In this document: in pieces, positions 1 to 8,762 of the stretch
Position numbering within the stretch: the first letter of the stretch is position 1
Layout of the letters: every line of letters starts with the position of its first letter
NCBI GenBank assembly: GCA_937864045.1
Contig: CALMIF010000352.1
Span: 1 to 44,129, forward strand
Length of the DNA: 44,129 bases
Direction: 5' to 3'
From: an uncultured Aquabacterium sp.
GTDB lineage: Bacteria; Pseudomonadota; Gammaproteobacteria; Burkholderiales; Burkholderiaceae_C
Notes under the pieces: model-generated
What the model was told of the DNA's origin: nothing
Database searches by the model: none
What the model saw: the letters and a program-made list of their open reading frames with translations, nothing else
Translations under genes and position numbers: made by a program

Positions 1-317
1 CGGATCAGGTGCGCGTTCTTCGGGATGCGGATCCCCAGCGCGTCTTCCACCGCACGCACGCTGGTCAGCGCATGGCAGCCGGTGCACACGCCGCAGATGC
101 GCTCGACGAAGGCCCAGGCGTCGCGCGGGTCGCGGCCCTTCAGGATCACCTCCAGCCCGCGCCACATCGTGCCCGTGCTCACGGCGTTGCGGATGACGTT
201 GTTGCTGTCGAGGTTGACCTCGCAGCGCATGTGGCCCTCGATGCGGGTGACCGGGTCGACGACGATGCGCCGGCCCATGTCATCCATCTTGAAGCCCTGG
301 GTTTCGTCAGCGCCCAT
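1..317 (-). CDS. hupL: Uptake [NiFe]-hydrogenase large subunit, 5' end only
   Basis: Membrane-bound group-1 hydrogenase large subunit, which carries the NiFe active site that oxidises H2. Only the first 105 codons are present; the gene runs off the left edge. Visible are the conserved N-terminal block [15 protein letters not shown] (residues 17-31) and the L1 motif [11 protein letters not shown] (about 77-87), whose two cysteines ligate the NiFe site. ATG at 317 lies 28 bases after the stop of the small-subunit gene, the usual hupSL order. The remaining metal-binding cysteines near the C-terminus lie outside the window. Because the partner small subunit upstream is broken, this protein probably cannot form an active enzyme if the sequence is correct. 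The family call is very secure. Confidence 0.95.
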   Translation of the reverse strand, partial: MGADETQGFKMDDMGRRIVVDPVTRIEGHMRCEVNLDSNNVIRNAVSTGTMWRGLEVILKGRDPRDAWAFVERICGVCTGCHALTSVRAVEDALGIRIPKNAHLI

Positions 318-345
318 GTGTTGTGACTCCGTTGGATGTGGCGCG

Positions 346-1097
346 TCAGGCCGTGGTCTTGTCGTTCGATTTGTCGGTGGCCCGCTTGATGGCCGAGGCC
401 GCCGCATGCGCCACCGCCGCCGCGCCGACCACGGCTGCCGCGGTGCCGCCCACCTGGTCGGCGTTGCGCTCGATGCCGAACTGGTGGATGTCGGTCAGGC
501 GGCTGTCGAACGAGCCCTTGTCCCAGAAGCCGTCCTCGCTGCAGCCGATGCAGCCGTGGCCGGCCTTGATCGGAAAGCTCGTGCCCTCGTTCCACATCAC
601 CGTGCTGCAGGCGTTGTCGGTGGTCGGGCCCTTGCAGCCCACCTTGTAGAGGCAGTAGCCCTTGCGCGCCGATTCGTCGTCCCAGGCCTCGACGAACTGG
701 CCGGCGTCGAAGTGCGGCCGGCGGTGGCACTTGTCGTGGATGCGCTGGCTGTAGAACATCTTCGGCCGGCCCTGGCGGTCCAGCTCGGGGATGCGGTCGA
801 AGGTCAGCATGTAGGTGATGACGCCGGTCATCACCTCGGCGATCGGCGGGCAGCCGGGCACCTTGATGATGGGCTTGCCAGCGGATGCGCGCTGCGGATG
901 AAGCTCTCGCTGCAGCAGGTGCACTCCAGCCCGTGCAGCCACACCACCGGCGTGCGCGGCTTGGTCTCCATGGCGTGGGCGATCTGCGGCACGAAGGCCG
1001 GGCCCAGGCCCAGCGACGTGGCGGTGAGCGAGCAGTACTTCAGGAAGCTGCGGCGCGAGATGCCCTGGCGGCGCATCACCTCGTAGAACGTCTCCAT
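346..1097 (-). pseudogene. hupS: Uptake [NiFe]-hydrogenase small subunit, internal deletion with frameshift
   Basis: The small subunit normally carries three FeS clusters passing electrons from HupL to a membrane cytochrome b. ATG at 1097 follows a strong GGAGGAG site and opens with a Tat signal (SRRSFLK, residues 14-20, then a hydrophobic stretch). Reading proceeds through the proximal-cluster motif [10 protein letters not shown] to SAHPLA, then at 876/877 jumps to the sequence [11 protein letters not shown], which in the family lies about 100 residues further on. The join is also out of frame (752 bases, not divisible by three), so translation continues into nonsense. The second half is well preserved in the other frame to its stop at 346, including [12 protein letters not shown] and the C-terminal membrane anchor. 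One proximal-cluster cysteine lies in the missing part. Preservation on both sides suggests a recent loss or an assembly error. Confidence 0.9.
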
Positions 1098-1400
1098 GCG
1101 GGTCTCCTCCGGATATGTGGACAACAGCGTGTTCTGTGACGACGCCGGCTGCGGTGATGGCTGCCGCCGGTGTGCGGTCAATGACACAAGTTGCATACCC
1201 GCCAGCCCGCCCCGCCGGGAAAACACCGAGGGGCGGCTGCAAGTGCTTGATCCGGCGCAACAAACTCCGCCGGTCCCGACAGCGGTTTGATCACTCCGGC
1301 GCCGGACCGGTCGTGCGGCTGCCGGTGCTGTCACCGAAGTGGAAGGTGGCCTGCCGGTGCTGCGCCACAGTGGCCGGCACCACCACTTCGGGCAGCGGCC
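1098..1400. other. Divergent intergenic region hupS / methyltransferase
   Basis: About 300 bases without a gene, between the hydrogenase genes (minus) and the methyltransferase gene (plus), so promoters for both should lie here. I looked for a sigma-54 -24/-12 element on the minus strand, as is common for hup operons, and found no convincing match. The hupS ribosome-binding site (GGAGGAG) is at the left end. No repeat or RNA gene is seen. Confidence 0.5.
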
Positions 1401-2474
1401 ATGGACAAGGACAAGGCGAACCGTTTCATGCAGAAGCTGGTGGGCGACGTCGCCACCGCCATTGCCGGCGGCCTGCTGCTGGCCGGTGACAAGGCCGGCC
1501 TGCTGAAGGCCATGGCCGGCGCCGGGCCGCTGACGCCCGCCGCGCTGGCCGACCGGTCCGGCGTGCGCCAGCGCTACGTCGAGGAATGGCTGGCGACCAT
1601 GGCCGGCGCCGGCTACGTTGAGTACGAGGCCGCCACCGACTGTTTCACGCTGCCCGACGAACACGCGCAGTTCCTGATCGACCCGCGTGCCGAAACCTAC
1701 CTGGGCGGGCTGTACGGCGGCCTGCCGGCGCTGATGGCGATGGTGCCCAAGCTGACCGAGGCCTTCCGCAGCGGCGAGGGCATCGCCTTCGCCGACTTCG
1801 GCGCCGACATGCCGCGCCTGCTGGAGACGATGAACCGCCCGGTCTACGAGGCGCGCCTGGTGCAGCAGTGGCTGCCGGCCCTGCCCGAGGCGCTGCAGCG
1901 CCTGCAGGCCGGCGGCAGCGCGTTGGACATCGGCTGCGGCACGGGCGTGGTGCCGGTGACGTTGGCGAAAGCCTTCCCGGCGGCGCACATCGCCGGCATC
2001 GACCTGGATGCGCACTCGATCGCGCTGGCCCGTGGCGAGGCCGAAGCCGCCGGCCTGGCCGACCGGGTGCAGCTGAATGCCCAGCGCATCGAGGACCTGC
2101 CGGCCGATGCACGCTACGACCTGATCACCACCTTCGACGTGGTGCACGACCTGCCCGACCCGCTGGACGCGCTGCGCCGCATCCGCGGCCACCTGAGTGA
2201 TGGCGGCAGCTACCTGATGGTCGAGCCCAAGGTGGCCGACGACCTGGAGAGCAACCTCGCCAACCCCTTCGCCCGCATGCTCTACGGCATCAGCTGCCTG
2301 CACTGCGTGCCGCAGAGCCTGGCCCAGGGCGGCAGCGGCCTGGGCGCCTGCTGGGGCGAGCAGCGGGCGCGCACGCTGGCGGCGCAGGCCGGCTTCACCC
2401 GCTTCGAGCGGCTGCCCATCCGCAGCGCGGCGCTGGCGTTCTACGCGCTGGGCGAGACGCAGTCGCCCGGCTGA
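1401..2474 (+). CDS. Class I SAM-dependent methyltransferase with N-terminal winged helix
   Basis: A 357-residue protein. Residues about 1-95 form a winged-helix dimerisation domain ([16 protein letters not shown], then [20 protein letters not shown]), as in O-methyltransferase-like and Rv2258c-type proteins. The SAM-binding Rossmann domain follows: motif I is [11 protein letters not shown], the acidic loop is [10 protein letters not shown], and motif IV is [12 protein letters not shown]. The ATG at 1401 was chosen because the N-terminal domain begins there; codons upstream in the same frame look non-coding. It stands alone between hup and a GntR gene facing the other way. The substrate cannot be told from sequence. 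The family assignment is firm, the biological role unknown. Confidence 0.88.
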   Translation: MDKDKANRFMQKLVGDVATAIAGGLLLAGDKAGLLKAMAGAGPLTPAALADRSGVRQRYVEEWLATMAGAGYVEYEAATDCFTLPDEHAQFLIDPRAETYLGGLYGGLPALMAMVPKLTEAFRSGEGIAFADFGADMPRLLETMNRPVYEARLVQQWLPALPEALQRLQAGGSALDIGCGTGVVPVTLAKAFPAAHIAGIDLDAHSIALARGEAEAAGLADRVQLNAQRIEDLPADARYDLITTFDVVHDLPDPLDALRRIRGHLSDGGSYLMVEPKVADDLESNLANPFARMLYGISCLHCVPQSLAQGGSGLGACWGEQRARTLAAQAGFTRFERLPIRSAALAFYALGETQSPG

Positions 2475-2477
2475 ACC

Positions 2478-3161
2478 TCAGCCCTGCTGGCGCGCGTTCA
2501 GGCTGCGCACATAGCTGTCGCGCGTGCCGGTGACGTGCAGGCGCATCAGCGCCTCGAACTCGGCGAAGTGGCCGGCGTCGAACAGCGCCAGCAGTTGGCT
2601 GTGCTGCTCGAAGCCGCGCGGGTGCAGCACGTCGGCCGGCGCCGACAGATGCGTGCGCAGCGTGGCGATCTTGGTGGCAGCCGTGGCATAGGCGGCCTGC
2701 AAATACGGGTTGCCGCAGTGCTGGAAGAAGGCCTCGTGCAGGCGGGTGTCGGCGCGGCCGTAGCGCACCGCGTCGCGGGCGGTGCGGGCGGCTTCCATCT
2801 CGTCGATGGCCGCACGCAGCGTGGCCAGGGTCTCGGCCTTGGCGTGCTGGTGCGCCAGCGCGGCGGCGCGCGGCTCGACCAGGCAGCGGAACTCGCAGAT
2901 CGCCGCCACGTCCTCGGCGCTGGGCTCGAAGACATAGCTGCCGCGCTGCGGCCGCACCACCACCAGGCCCTGCAGCTGCAGCTGGTTCAGCGCCTCGCGC
3001 ACGGGGGTGCGGCTGACGCCGAACTGCGCTGCCAGCGACTCCTCCGGAATCATCGCGCCCAGTGCGAACTCGCCGTCGATGATGGCCTCGCGCAGGCGGT
3101 CGGCCACCTGGCTGGCCAGCGACTTCGGCGCGTCGATCTTGAAGCGGGACGGGTTCTGCAA
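2478..3161 (-). CDS. GntR-family (FadR/FCD subfamily) transcriptional regulator
   Basis: A repressor of about 227 residues with an N-terminal winged helix (LREAIIDGEFALGAMIPEESLAAQFGV, recognition helix SRTPVREALNQLQLQGLV) and a C-terminal all-helical FCD ligand domain with typical acid and histidine metal or ligand positions (LVEPRAAALA, RLHEAFFQHCGNPYL). The TTG at 3161 is preferred because an AAGG lies 7 bases upstream; another TTG at 3206 would add 15 residues with no homology expected. It is divergent from the oxidase at 3342, so it very likely controls the following catabolic operon in response to its substrate, as is usual for FCD regulators of hydroxy- and sugar-acid operons. The ligand is unknown. 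Confidence 0.9.
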   Translation of the reverse strand: MQNPSRFKIDAPKSLASQVADRLREAIIDGEFALGAMIPEESLAAQFGVSRTPVREALNQLQLQGLVVVRPQRGSYVFEPSAEDVAAICEFRCLVEPRAAALAHQHAKAETLATLRAAIDEMEAARTARDAVRYGRADTRLHEAFFQHCGNPYLQAAYATAATKIATLRTHLSAPADVLHPRGFEQHSQLLALFDAGHFAEFEALMRLHVTGTRDSYVRSLNARQQG

Positions 3162-3282
3162 GGGACAACCTTGGGGCGGCGGAAGAGGGCGGCGGCGCTG
3201 CGCCAACGGCCAGAGTCTGTCAGATCGAACGGCCGGGCCAGCGGCGAAAGGGCGGCGGATCGGGGTTAATGCTAGTGCCTTA

Positions 3283-3291
3283 GTACCTTAC
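3283..3291. promoter_or_regulatory. Candidate GntR operator in the divergent promoter region
   Basis: GTACCTTAC is a small GTA-N3-TAC palindrome. FadR-type GntR sites often have a short palindrome of this shape. It lies in the 180-base gap between the gntR start (3161) and the oxidase start (3342), in an AT-richer patch (3265-3300) that probably holds the promoter. The short length makes this tentative. Confidence 0.35.
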
Positions 3292-3341
3292 ATACAAGAA
3301 GAATCGCGGCCATTCCGAACCTGCGCCCTGCGCGCCCCGCC

Positions 3342-4787
3342 ATGTCTGCTGCCGCCTCCACTTCCACCGCCGCGCCGTCGGCCCTGTCCGTGCTGCAGGC
3401 GCTGCGCGACCAGCTGGGCGCGGCCGCGGTGCTGATCGGCGAGGACGTCCCCGAACGCAACCGCAACGACAACAGCTCGCAGCTGCCCGCGCGCCCCCTG
3501 GCGGTGGTGCGGCCGGCCGATGCCGTGGGCGTGTCGGCGGCGCTGAAGGCCTGTGCCGCCGCCGGCCTGAAGGCCGTGCCGCAGGGCGGGCTGACGGGGC
3601 TGTGCGGCGGCGCCCGGCCCGAGGACGGCTGGGTGGCGATCAGCCTGGAGCGCATGAGCGGCGTGCTGGAGGTCGACACCGCCAGCAGCACGATGACGGT
3701 GTGGGCCGGCACGCCGCTGGAGGCGGTGCAGCGTGCGGCCGAAGCGGCCGGCCTGTACTTCGCGCTGGACCTGGGCGCCCGTGGCTCGTGCGCCATCGGC
3801 GGCAACCTCAGCACCAATGCCGGCGGCAACCGCGTCATCCGCTACGGCATGGCGCGCGAGCTGGTGCTGGGCCTGGAGGTGGTGCTGCCCGACGGCACCA
3901 TCCTCACCAGCCTGAACAAGATGCTGAAGAACAACGCCGGCTTCGACCTGAAGCAGCTGTTCATCGGCAGCGAGGGCACGCTGGGCATCATCACCCGCAT
4001 CGTGCTGCGCCTGCATGGCCAGCCGCGCTGCACGCTGGCGGCGCTGTGCGCGGTCGACGGCTTCGACGCCGTGCTGGGCCTGCTGAACGCCGCCCGCTCG
4101 GGCCTGGGCCCGCTGTTGTCGGCCTTCGAGGTGATGTGGCCCGACTACTGGCAGGTGGTGACCGAGCGCGCCGGCGTGCAGGCCGCCGTGGGCAAGGGCC
4201 ATGCGCAGTACGTGCTGGTCGAGGCCCAGGGCACCGACGAGGCGGTGGACGGCCCGCGCTTCCAGGCCTGGCTGGAAGGGCTGCTGGAACAAGGGCTGCT
4301 CCGGGACGCCGCGGTCGCCCAGAGCCTGGACGACGTGCAGGGCTTCTGGGCCCTGCGCGACGCCTGCGCCGAGTTCCACCAGGTGCTGGGCCCCCACGTC
4401 TCGTACGACGTGTCCCTGCCCATCGGCCGCATCGCCGACTTTGCGCGTGATTGCAAGGCGGCGCTGCTGGCCGCCGACGTGCCGGGCCGGCCGGCGGGCG
4501 CGGGTGTGGAGAGCATCTACTACGGCCACATCGGCGACAGCAACCTGCACCTGGTGGCCTGGAGCGATGGCCTGAGCCTGGCCGACCAGCCCAAGCCGGC
4601 GATGGACGCCGCCATCTACGGCCTGGTGCAGCAGTACGGCGGCAGCGTGTCGGCCGAGCACGGCATCGGCACGCAGAAGAAGAAGTGGCTGGGGCACAGC
4701 CGCAGCGCCGAGGAGATCGCCCTGATGCGCACGCTGAAGGCCGCGCTCGATCCCCGGGGATTGCTCAACCCCGGCAAGGTGATCTGA
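3342..4787 (+). CDS. FAD-linked oxidase / D-2-hydroxyacid dehydrogenase (GlcD/D2HGDH type)
   Basis: A 481-residue flavoprotein of the VAO/PCMH superfamily, which oxidises D-2-hydroxyacids to 2-oxoacids. The N-terminal FAD-binding (PCMH) domain shows VRPADAVGVSAALKAC, PQGGLTGLCGG and the pyrophosphate-binding GGNLSTNAGGNRVIRYG; the C-terminal cap shows the metal/substrate motif YYGHIGDSNLHL and the signature SAEHGIGTQKK, ending in LDPRGLLNPGKVI as the family usually does. Length is normal. It is the first gene of the operon downstream of the divergent GntR and is 2 bases from dctQ. Its place with a TRAP transporter, SDR, DapA-like lyase and kinase suggests a sugar-acid or hydroxyacid substrate; the exact one is not readable. 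Confidence 0.9.
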   Translation: MSAAASTSTAAPSALSVLQALRDQLGAAAVLIGEDVPERNRNDNSSQLPARPLAVVRPADAVGVSAALKACAAAGLKAVPQGGLTGLCGGARPEDGWVAISLERMSGVLEVDTASSTMTVWAGTPLEAVQRAAEAAGLYFALDLGARGSCAIGGNLSTNAGGNRVIRYGMARELVLGLEVVLPDGTILTSLNKMLKNNAGFDLKQLFIGSEGTLGIITRIVLRLHGQPRCTLAALCAVDGFDAVLGLLNAARSGLGPLLSAFEVMWPDYWQVVTERAGVQAAVGKGHAQYVLVEAQGTDEAVDGPRFQAWLEGLLEQGLLRDAAVAQSLDDVQGFWALRDACAEFHQVLGPHVSYDVSLPIGRIADFARDCKAALLAADVPGRPAGAGVESIYYGHIGDSNLHLVAWSDGLSLADQPKPAMDAAIYGLVQQYGGSVSAEHGIGTQKKKWLGHSRSAEEIALMRTLKAALDPRGLLNPGKVI

Positions 4788-4789
4788 GC

Positions 4790-5326
4790 ATGGCCAGCGT
4801 CACACGGCGGCCAACCGGGCCGACCGACCACCTCTTCCGCGCCATCGACTGGCTGCTGGCCGGCCTGCTGCTGGCGATGGTGGTGATGGTGTTCGGCAAC
4901 GTGGTGCTGCGCTACGCCTTCAACTCCGGCATCGGCGTGGCCGAGGAACTGTCGCGCTTCTGCTTCATCTGGCTGACCTTCATCGGCGCGGTCAGCGTCA
5001 CCCGCGAGAACGGTCACCTGGGCATGGACATGCTGACCGAGCGCCTGGGCCCGGGCGGCCGGCGCCTGGCCCTGGTGGTGACGCAGCTGCTGGTCATCGG
5101 CAGCTGCCTGATGCTGGTCTGGGGCACCTGGCGCCAGCACGAGATCAACGCCACCACCCGGGCGCCGATCACCGACCTGTCGCTGATCTGGGTCTTCGGC
5201 ATCAGCTACCTCACCGGCAGCTGCATCGCGCTGCTGAGCGCGCACACGCTGTGGCGCCTGCTCAGCGGGCGCCTCAGCGATGCGGAGATCGCCGCCATGG
5301 GCCCGCGTGGCGAGGAGGCACCATGA
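4790..5326 (+). CDS. dctQ: TRAP transporter small permease (DctQ)
   Basis: A 178-residue inner-membrane protein with four predicted helices: LLAGLLLAMVVMVFGNVVLRY, FCFIWLTFIGAVSVT, LALVVTQLLVIGSCLML and LIWVFGISYLTGSCIALL. The conserved pattern NVVLRYAFNSGIGVAEELSRF is diagnostic of DctQ. ATG at 4790 is 2 bases after the oxidase stop. The protein pairs with DctM and the periplasmic receptor DctP to import an organic acid using the sodium or proton gradient. The stop codon overlaps the start of a 38-codon mini-ORF (ATGA). Confidence 0.93.
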   Translation: MASVTRRPTGPTDHLFRAIDWLLAGLLLAMVVMVFGNVVLRYAFNSGIGVAEELSRFCFIWLTFIGAVSVTRENGHLGMDMLTERLGPGGRRLALVVTQLLVIGSCLMLVWGTWRQHEINATTRAPITDLSLIWVFGISYLTGSCIALLSAHTLWRLLSGRLSDAEIAAMGPRGEEAP

Positions 5327-5439
5327 GGCATCTTGTCTCGAACATCGCGAGCGGGCCGAGCGCCGGGCCGCTCCCAAGCCGGCCCGCCATCCCCTCGGGG
5401 GATCGGCTGACGTCCTCGTCGACCGAGGGGCAGACATGA
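5323..5439 (+). other. 38-codon bridging ORF made of repeat-like sequence between dctQ and dctM
   Basis: An ORF beginning ATG at 5323, behind GAGGAGG, overlaps the dctQ stop by ATGA and ends with a TGA overlapping the dctM start by ATGA. The predicted peptide (MRHLVSNIAS... ending STEGQT) is low in complexity and resembles no family I know. The DNA has GC-rich inverted segments (GGGCCGAGCGCCGGGCCGC; CCCCTCGGGGG) like Burkholderiales intergenic repeats. The simplest reading is a repeat inserted at an original dctQ-dctM ATGA junction that kept translation coupled. Whether the peptide has any function is unknown. Confidence 0.45.
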
Positions 5440-6713
5440 CCGTGCTGGTGTTCACCGCGGCGCTGATGGGCGCCATGGCCATCGGCGTGCCCATCGCTTT
5501 CGCGCTGATGCTGTGCGGCATGGCGCTGATGGTGGTGCAGGGCCAGGTCGACGCCACCATCCTGTCGCAGAAGCTGGTGGAAGGCGCCGACAGCTTCCCG
5601 CTGCTGGCGATCCCGTTCTTCATGCTGGCCGGCGAGCTGATGAACGCCGGCGGCATCAGCAAGCGCATCGTCGACGTGGCGCTGGCCTGGGTCGGCCACA
5701 TCCGCGGCGGCCTGGGCCTGGTGGCGATCTTCGCCTCGGTGTTGATGGCCGCGATCAGCGGCAGCGCCGCGGCCGACACCGCGGCCATCGGTGCGCTGCT
5801 GATCCCGATGATGCGCAAGGCCGGCTACGACGTGCCGCGCGCGTCTGGCCTGATCGCCGCCGGCGGCGTGATCGCGCCGGTGATCCCGCCGTCGATCGGA
5901 CTGATCGTCTTCGGCGTGATCGCCAACGTGTCGATCGGCAAGCTGTTCCTGGCCGGCATCGTGCCGGGCCTGATGATGGGCCTGTCGCTGCTGATCGCCT
6001 GGCTGTGGGTGGCGCGGCGCGACCAGGTGCAGGTGCTGCCGCGCCAGGGCCTGGGCCAGCGCCTGCAGGCCGGCGTCAAGGGCATCTGGGCGCTGCTGAT
6101 GCCGCTGGGCATCATCGGCGGCCTGAAGTTCGGCGTCTTCACGCCCACCGAGGCCGGCGTGGTGGCCTGCGTCTACGCCTGGTTCGTCGGCACCTTCGTC
6201 TACCGTGAACTGGCGCCGTCGCAGTGGATGGCGCACCTGGTGGGTGCGGCCAAAAGCACGGCGGCGGTGGTGTTCCTGATCGCGGCGGCCCTGGTGTCGG
6301 GCTGGCTGATCACGATGTCCGACGTGCCGCAGCAGGTGGGCGCGATGCTGGAGCCCTTCATGGGCAACAAGATCCTGCTGATGGCGGTGATCATGGCCAT
6401 CGTGGTGGTCATCGGCACCGCGCTGGACTTCGCGCCCACGCTGATGATCCTGACGCCGGTGCTGATGCCCATCGTCAAGCAGGCGGGCATCGACCCGGTC
6501 TACTTCGGCGTGCTGTTCATCATGAACAACGCCATCGGCCTGATCACGCCGCCTGTGGGCATCGTGCTGAACGTGATCTGCGGCGTCAGCAAGATCTCGA
6601 TGGGCGAGCTGATGAAGGGCCTGTGGCCCTTCCTGTGGGCCGAGCTGATCGTGCTGTTCCTGCTGGTGCTGTTCCCCGATCTCGTGCTCGTGCCGTTGCG
6701 ATGGCTGAGCTGA
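5436..6713 (+). CDS. dctM: TRAP transporter large permease (DctM)
   Basis: A 425-residue membrane protein with about 12 hydrophobic helices, the transporting subunit of the TRAP system. Family marks include PIAFALMLCGMALM, AIPFFMLAGELMNAGGISKRIVD, AISGSAAADTAAIGALLIPMM, IAAGGVIAPVIPPSIGLIVFG and, near the end, NNAIGLITPPVGIVLNV. Length is normal. ATG at 5436 is coupled by ATGA to the bridging mini-ORF rather than directly to dctQ. The receptor gene dctP follows after 76 bases. Confidence 0.95.
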   Translation: MTVLVFTAALMGAMAIGVPIAFALMLCGMALMVVQGQVDATILSQKLVEGADSFPLLAIPFFMLAGELMNAGGISKRIVDVALAWVGHIRGGLGLVAIFASVLMAAISGSAAADTAAIGALLIPMMRKAGYDVPRASGLIAAGGVIAPVIPPSIGLIVFGVIANVSIGKLFLAGIVPGLMMGLSLLIAWLWVARRDQVQVLPRQGLGQRLQAGVKGIWALLMPLGIIGGLKFGVFTPTEAGVVACVYAWFVGTFVYRELAPSQWMAHLVGAAKSTAAVVFLIAAALVSGWLITMSDVPQQVGAMLEPFMGNKILLMAVIMAIVVVIGTALDFAPTLMILTPVLMPIVKQAGIDPVYFGVLFIMNNAIGLITPPVGIVLNVICGVSKISMGELMKGLWPFLWAELIVLFLLVLFPDLVLVPLRWLS

Positions 6714-6789
6714 GCGCGCTGCGCTGCCCCAAGCCCGGCCTTTCCCCGCCCGCCTCCCGATTTCCCCCCGAACAACCCGGAGACACCCG

Positions 6790-7803
6790 ATGAAGAAATC
6801 CACCTTGTTCCGCACCGCCGCCGTCGCGCTGGCGGCCCTGGCCACCGCCGGCAGCGCCAGCGCCCAGTTCCAGGACCGCAGCTTCCGCCTGTCCAGCGGG
6901 TCGGCCAAGGACCACCCGGCCGGCAACGGCATCATGAAGATGGTTGGCTGCGCCCAGGCCAAGTCGGGCGGCAAGATGAAGATCACGCCGTTCTGGGACA
7001 ACCAGCTGGGCAACGACAGCACCGCCACCCAGAGCGTGCGCTCGGGCACCATCGACTTGGTGATCCCGTCGACCGCGCCGCTGGTGGCCATGGTGCCCGA
7101 GCTGGGTGTGCTGGACCTGCCCTTCCTGTTCAACACCGAGGCCGAAGCCGACCAGGTGCTCGACGGCAAGGCCGGTGCCTACTTCTCGGCCAAGCTGCCG
7201 GCGGTGGGCCTGGTCAACCTGGCCTACTGGGAGAACGGCTTCCGCAACGCCACCAACAGCAAGCGCCCGATCACGAAGATCGAGGACTTCAGCGGCCTGA
7301 AGATGCGCGTGATGCAGAACCCGGTCTACATCGACACCTTCAAGGAACTGGGCGCCAACGCCGTGCCCATGGCCTTCAGCGAGGTGTATTCGGCGCTGGA
7401 GACCAAGACGGTGGACGGCCAGGAGAACCCGTTCGCGCTGATCGACAGCCAGAAGTTCTACGAGGTGCAGAAGTACCTGAGCCTGACCAAGCATTCCTAC
7501 GCCGCCCTGATGATGCTGATGAGCAAGAAGGTCTGGGACGGTCTGAGCCCGCAGGAGCAGGACACGCTGAAGGCCTGCGCCATCGAGGGCCGTGACGAGC
7601 AGCGCAAGGTCAGCCGCGCGAAGAACGGCGCCACGCTGGACGGCCTGAAGGCCAAGGGCATGCAGGTCAACGAGATCCCGCCGGCCGAGATGGCCCGCAT
7701 CCGCGACAAGGTGAAGGTGGTCTACGACCACCAGGCCACCAAGATCGGCGCCGAGGCCATGGGCATCGTCATGGGCGAACTGAAGCGCATCCGTGGGCAA
7801 TAA
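6790..7803 (+). CDS. dctP: TRAP transporter periplasmic solute-binding protein (DctP)
   Basis: A 337-residue secreted receptor with a Sec signal peptide (KK then AAVALAALATAGSASA, cleavage near residue 26). The mature protein has the DctP architecture, including GLKMRVMQNPVYIDTFKELGANAVPMAFSEVYSALETKTVDGQENP, where the arginine of the KMRV segment normally salt-bridges the ligand carboxylate. A carboxylate substrate is therefore likely. The order Q-M-P with the receptor last is common. A GGAGA site precedes the ATG. A GC-rich repeat follows 2 bases after the stop. Confidence 0.94.
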   Translation: MKKSTLFRTAAVALAALATAGSASAQFQDRSFRLSSGSAKDHPAGNGIMKMVGCAQAKSGGKMKITPFWDNQLGNDSTATQSVRSGTIDLVIPSTAPLVAMVPELGVLDLPFLFNTEAEADQVLDGKAGAYFSAKLPAVGLVNLAYWENGFRNATNSKRPITKIEDFSGLKMRVMQNPVYIDTFKELGANAVPMAFSEVYSALETKTVDGQENPFALIDSQKFYEVQKYLSLTKHSYAALMMLMSKKVWDGLSPQEQDTLKACAIEGRDEQRKVSRAKNGATLDGLKAKGMQVNEIPPAEMARIRDKVKVVYDHQATKIGAEAMGIVMGELKRIRGQ

Positions 7804-7804
7804 C

Positions 7805-7890
7805 TCCCCCCCGAAGCGCCTTCGGCGCTCCCCCCCAGGGGGGCGCCGCCAGCGGCCCGGCGGAGCCGGCTCCGCGGCGACCGCTTGGTT
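7805..7890. repeat. GC-rich interspersed repeat, copy A
   Basis: An 86-base element rich in inverted repeats: AGCGCC-TTC-GGCGCT (7815-7829), a C-run/G-run pair, and GCCGGC...GCGGC blocks. It aligns almost base for base with copy B (8763-8846), which flanks the SDR gene on the other side. It resembles REP-like repeats frequent in Comamonadaceae and Rubrivivax relatives. Its first hairpin may also act as a terminator or RNA-stability element after dctP. Confidence 0.75.
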
Positions 7891-7940
7891 TGAGTGGATG
7901 CATGCGACGGTGGTGATGCTTGGCTTCAATGGAAACTGAC

Positions 7941-8756
7941 ATGAACTCTGGAGATGGGCACGGCCTGGTGGTGCTGGTCACCGGCGCCGCGCAGGGCATC
8001 GGCCGCGGCCTGGCCGAGGCCTTTGCCCGCCAGGGTGCGCGCCTGGTGCTGGGCGATGTCGACGAAGCCGGCGTGCAGGCCACCCGCGATGCCTTGCGGG
8101 CGCAGGGCCATCAGGCCGAATCCGCACGCTGCGACATCACCCAGGCCACCGACAACGCGGGCCTGGTGGCGCTGGCAGTGCAGGCCTTCGGCCGGCTGGA
8201 CGTGGCAATCTGCAATGCCGGCATCAGCCAGGTCAAGCCCTTCATGGACCTGGATGCGGCCGACTGGCAGCGCATGCTGGGTGTCAACGTGACCGGCACC
8301 TTCCTGACGCTGCAGGCCGCGGCGCGGCAGATGCGCCAGCAGGCACCGCTGGCTGCGGGCCGACCGCGCGGCAAGATCCTGACGCTGGCCAGCATCGCGG
8401 GCCGCCCGGGTGCCGGGGCGATTGCGGGTGTGATCGCCCCCTACCGGGCCAGCAAGGCGGCGGTGATCAGCCTGACCCAGAGCGCCGCCTTCACGCTGGC
8501 GCCCGACGTGACGGTGAACGCGCTGTGCCCCGGCATCGTGGCCACCGACATGTGGACGCAGATGGACCGCGACTGGACCACGCTGAACGGCCAGCCGCAG
8601 GGCGAGGCCTTCGCCAGCCGCGTGGCGGCGATCCCGATGGGCCGGGCCCAGCAGCCAGGTGACGTGGCCAACCTGGCCCTGTACCTGGCGTCACCCGCCG
8701 CCGACTACATGACCGGCCAGTCGATCAACATCGACGGCGGCCTGATGATGAATTGA
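7941..8756 (+). CDS. SDR-family NAD(P)-dependent oxidoreductase
   Basis: A 271-residue classical short-chain dehydrogenase. The cofactor motif TGAAQGIG is at 14-21, CNAG at 91-94, and the catalytic triad Ser151, Tyr168, Lys172 is in place (YRASK). The C-terminus GQSINIDGGLMMN is typical. The acidic residue after strand 2 (LGDVDE) suggests NAD rather than NADP. ATG at 7941 is chosen because GGA lies 7 bases upstream; ATG 7929 and TTG 7920 are in frame but lack a site. The gene is flanked by the two repeat copies. It probably oxidises or reduces an intermediate of the operon's substrate. Confidence 0.92.
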   Translation: MNSGDGHGLVVLVTGAAQGIGRGLAEAFARQGARLVLGDVDEAGVQATRDALRAQGHQAESARCDITQATDNAGLVALAVQAFGRLDVAICNAGISQVKPFMDLDAADWQRMLGVNVTGTFLTLQAAARQMRQQAPLAAGRPRGKILTLASIAGRPGAGAIAGVIAPYRASKAAVISLTQSAAFTLAPDVTVNALCPGIVATDMWTQMDRDWTTLNGQPQGEAFASRVAAIPMGRAQQPGDVANLALYLASPAADYMTGQSINIDGGLMMN

Positions 8757-8762
8757 TGGCCC

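Noticed and set aside
1098..1400. Sigma-54 promoter for the hydrogenase operon
   Set aside because: No TGGCAC-N5-TTGC spacing is present; GC/TTGCA pieces are found but wrongly spaced.
831..2303. 490-codon minus-strand ORF across hupS and the methyltransferase
   Set aside because: Only its last ~75 residues (hupS start) are real; the rest is the antisense shadow of the methyltransferase, with low-complexity Gly, Gln and His content.
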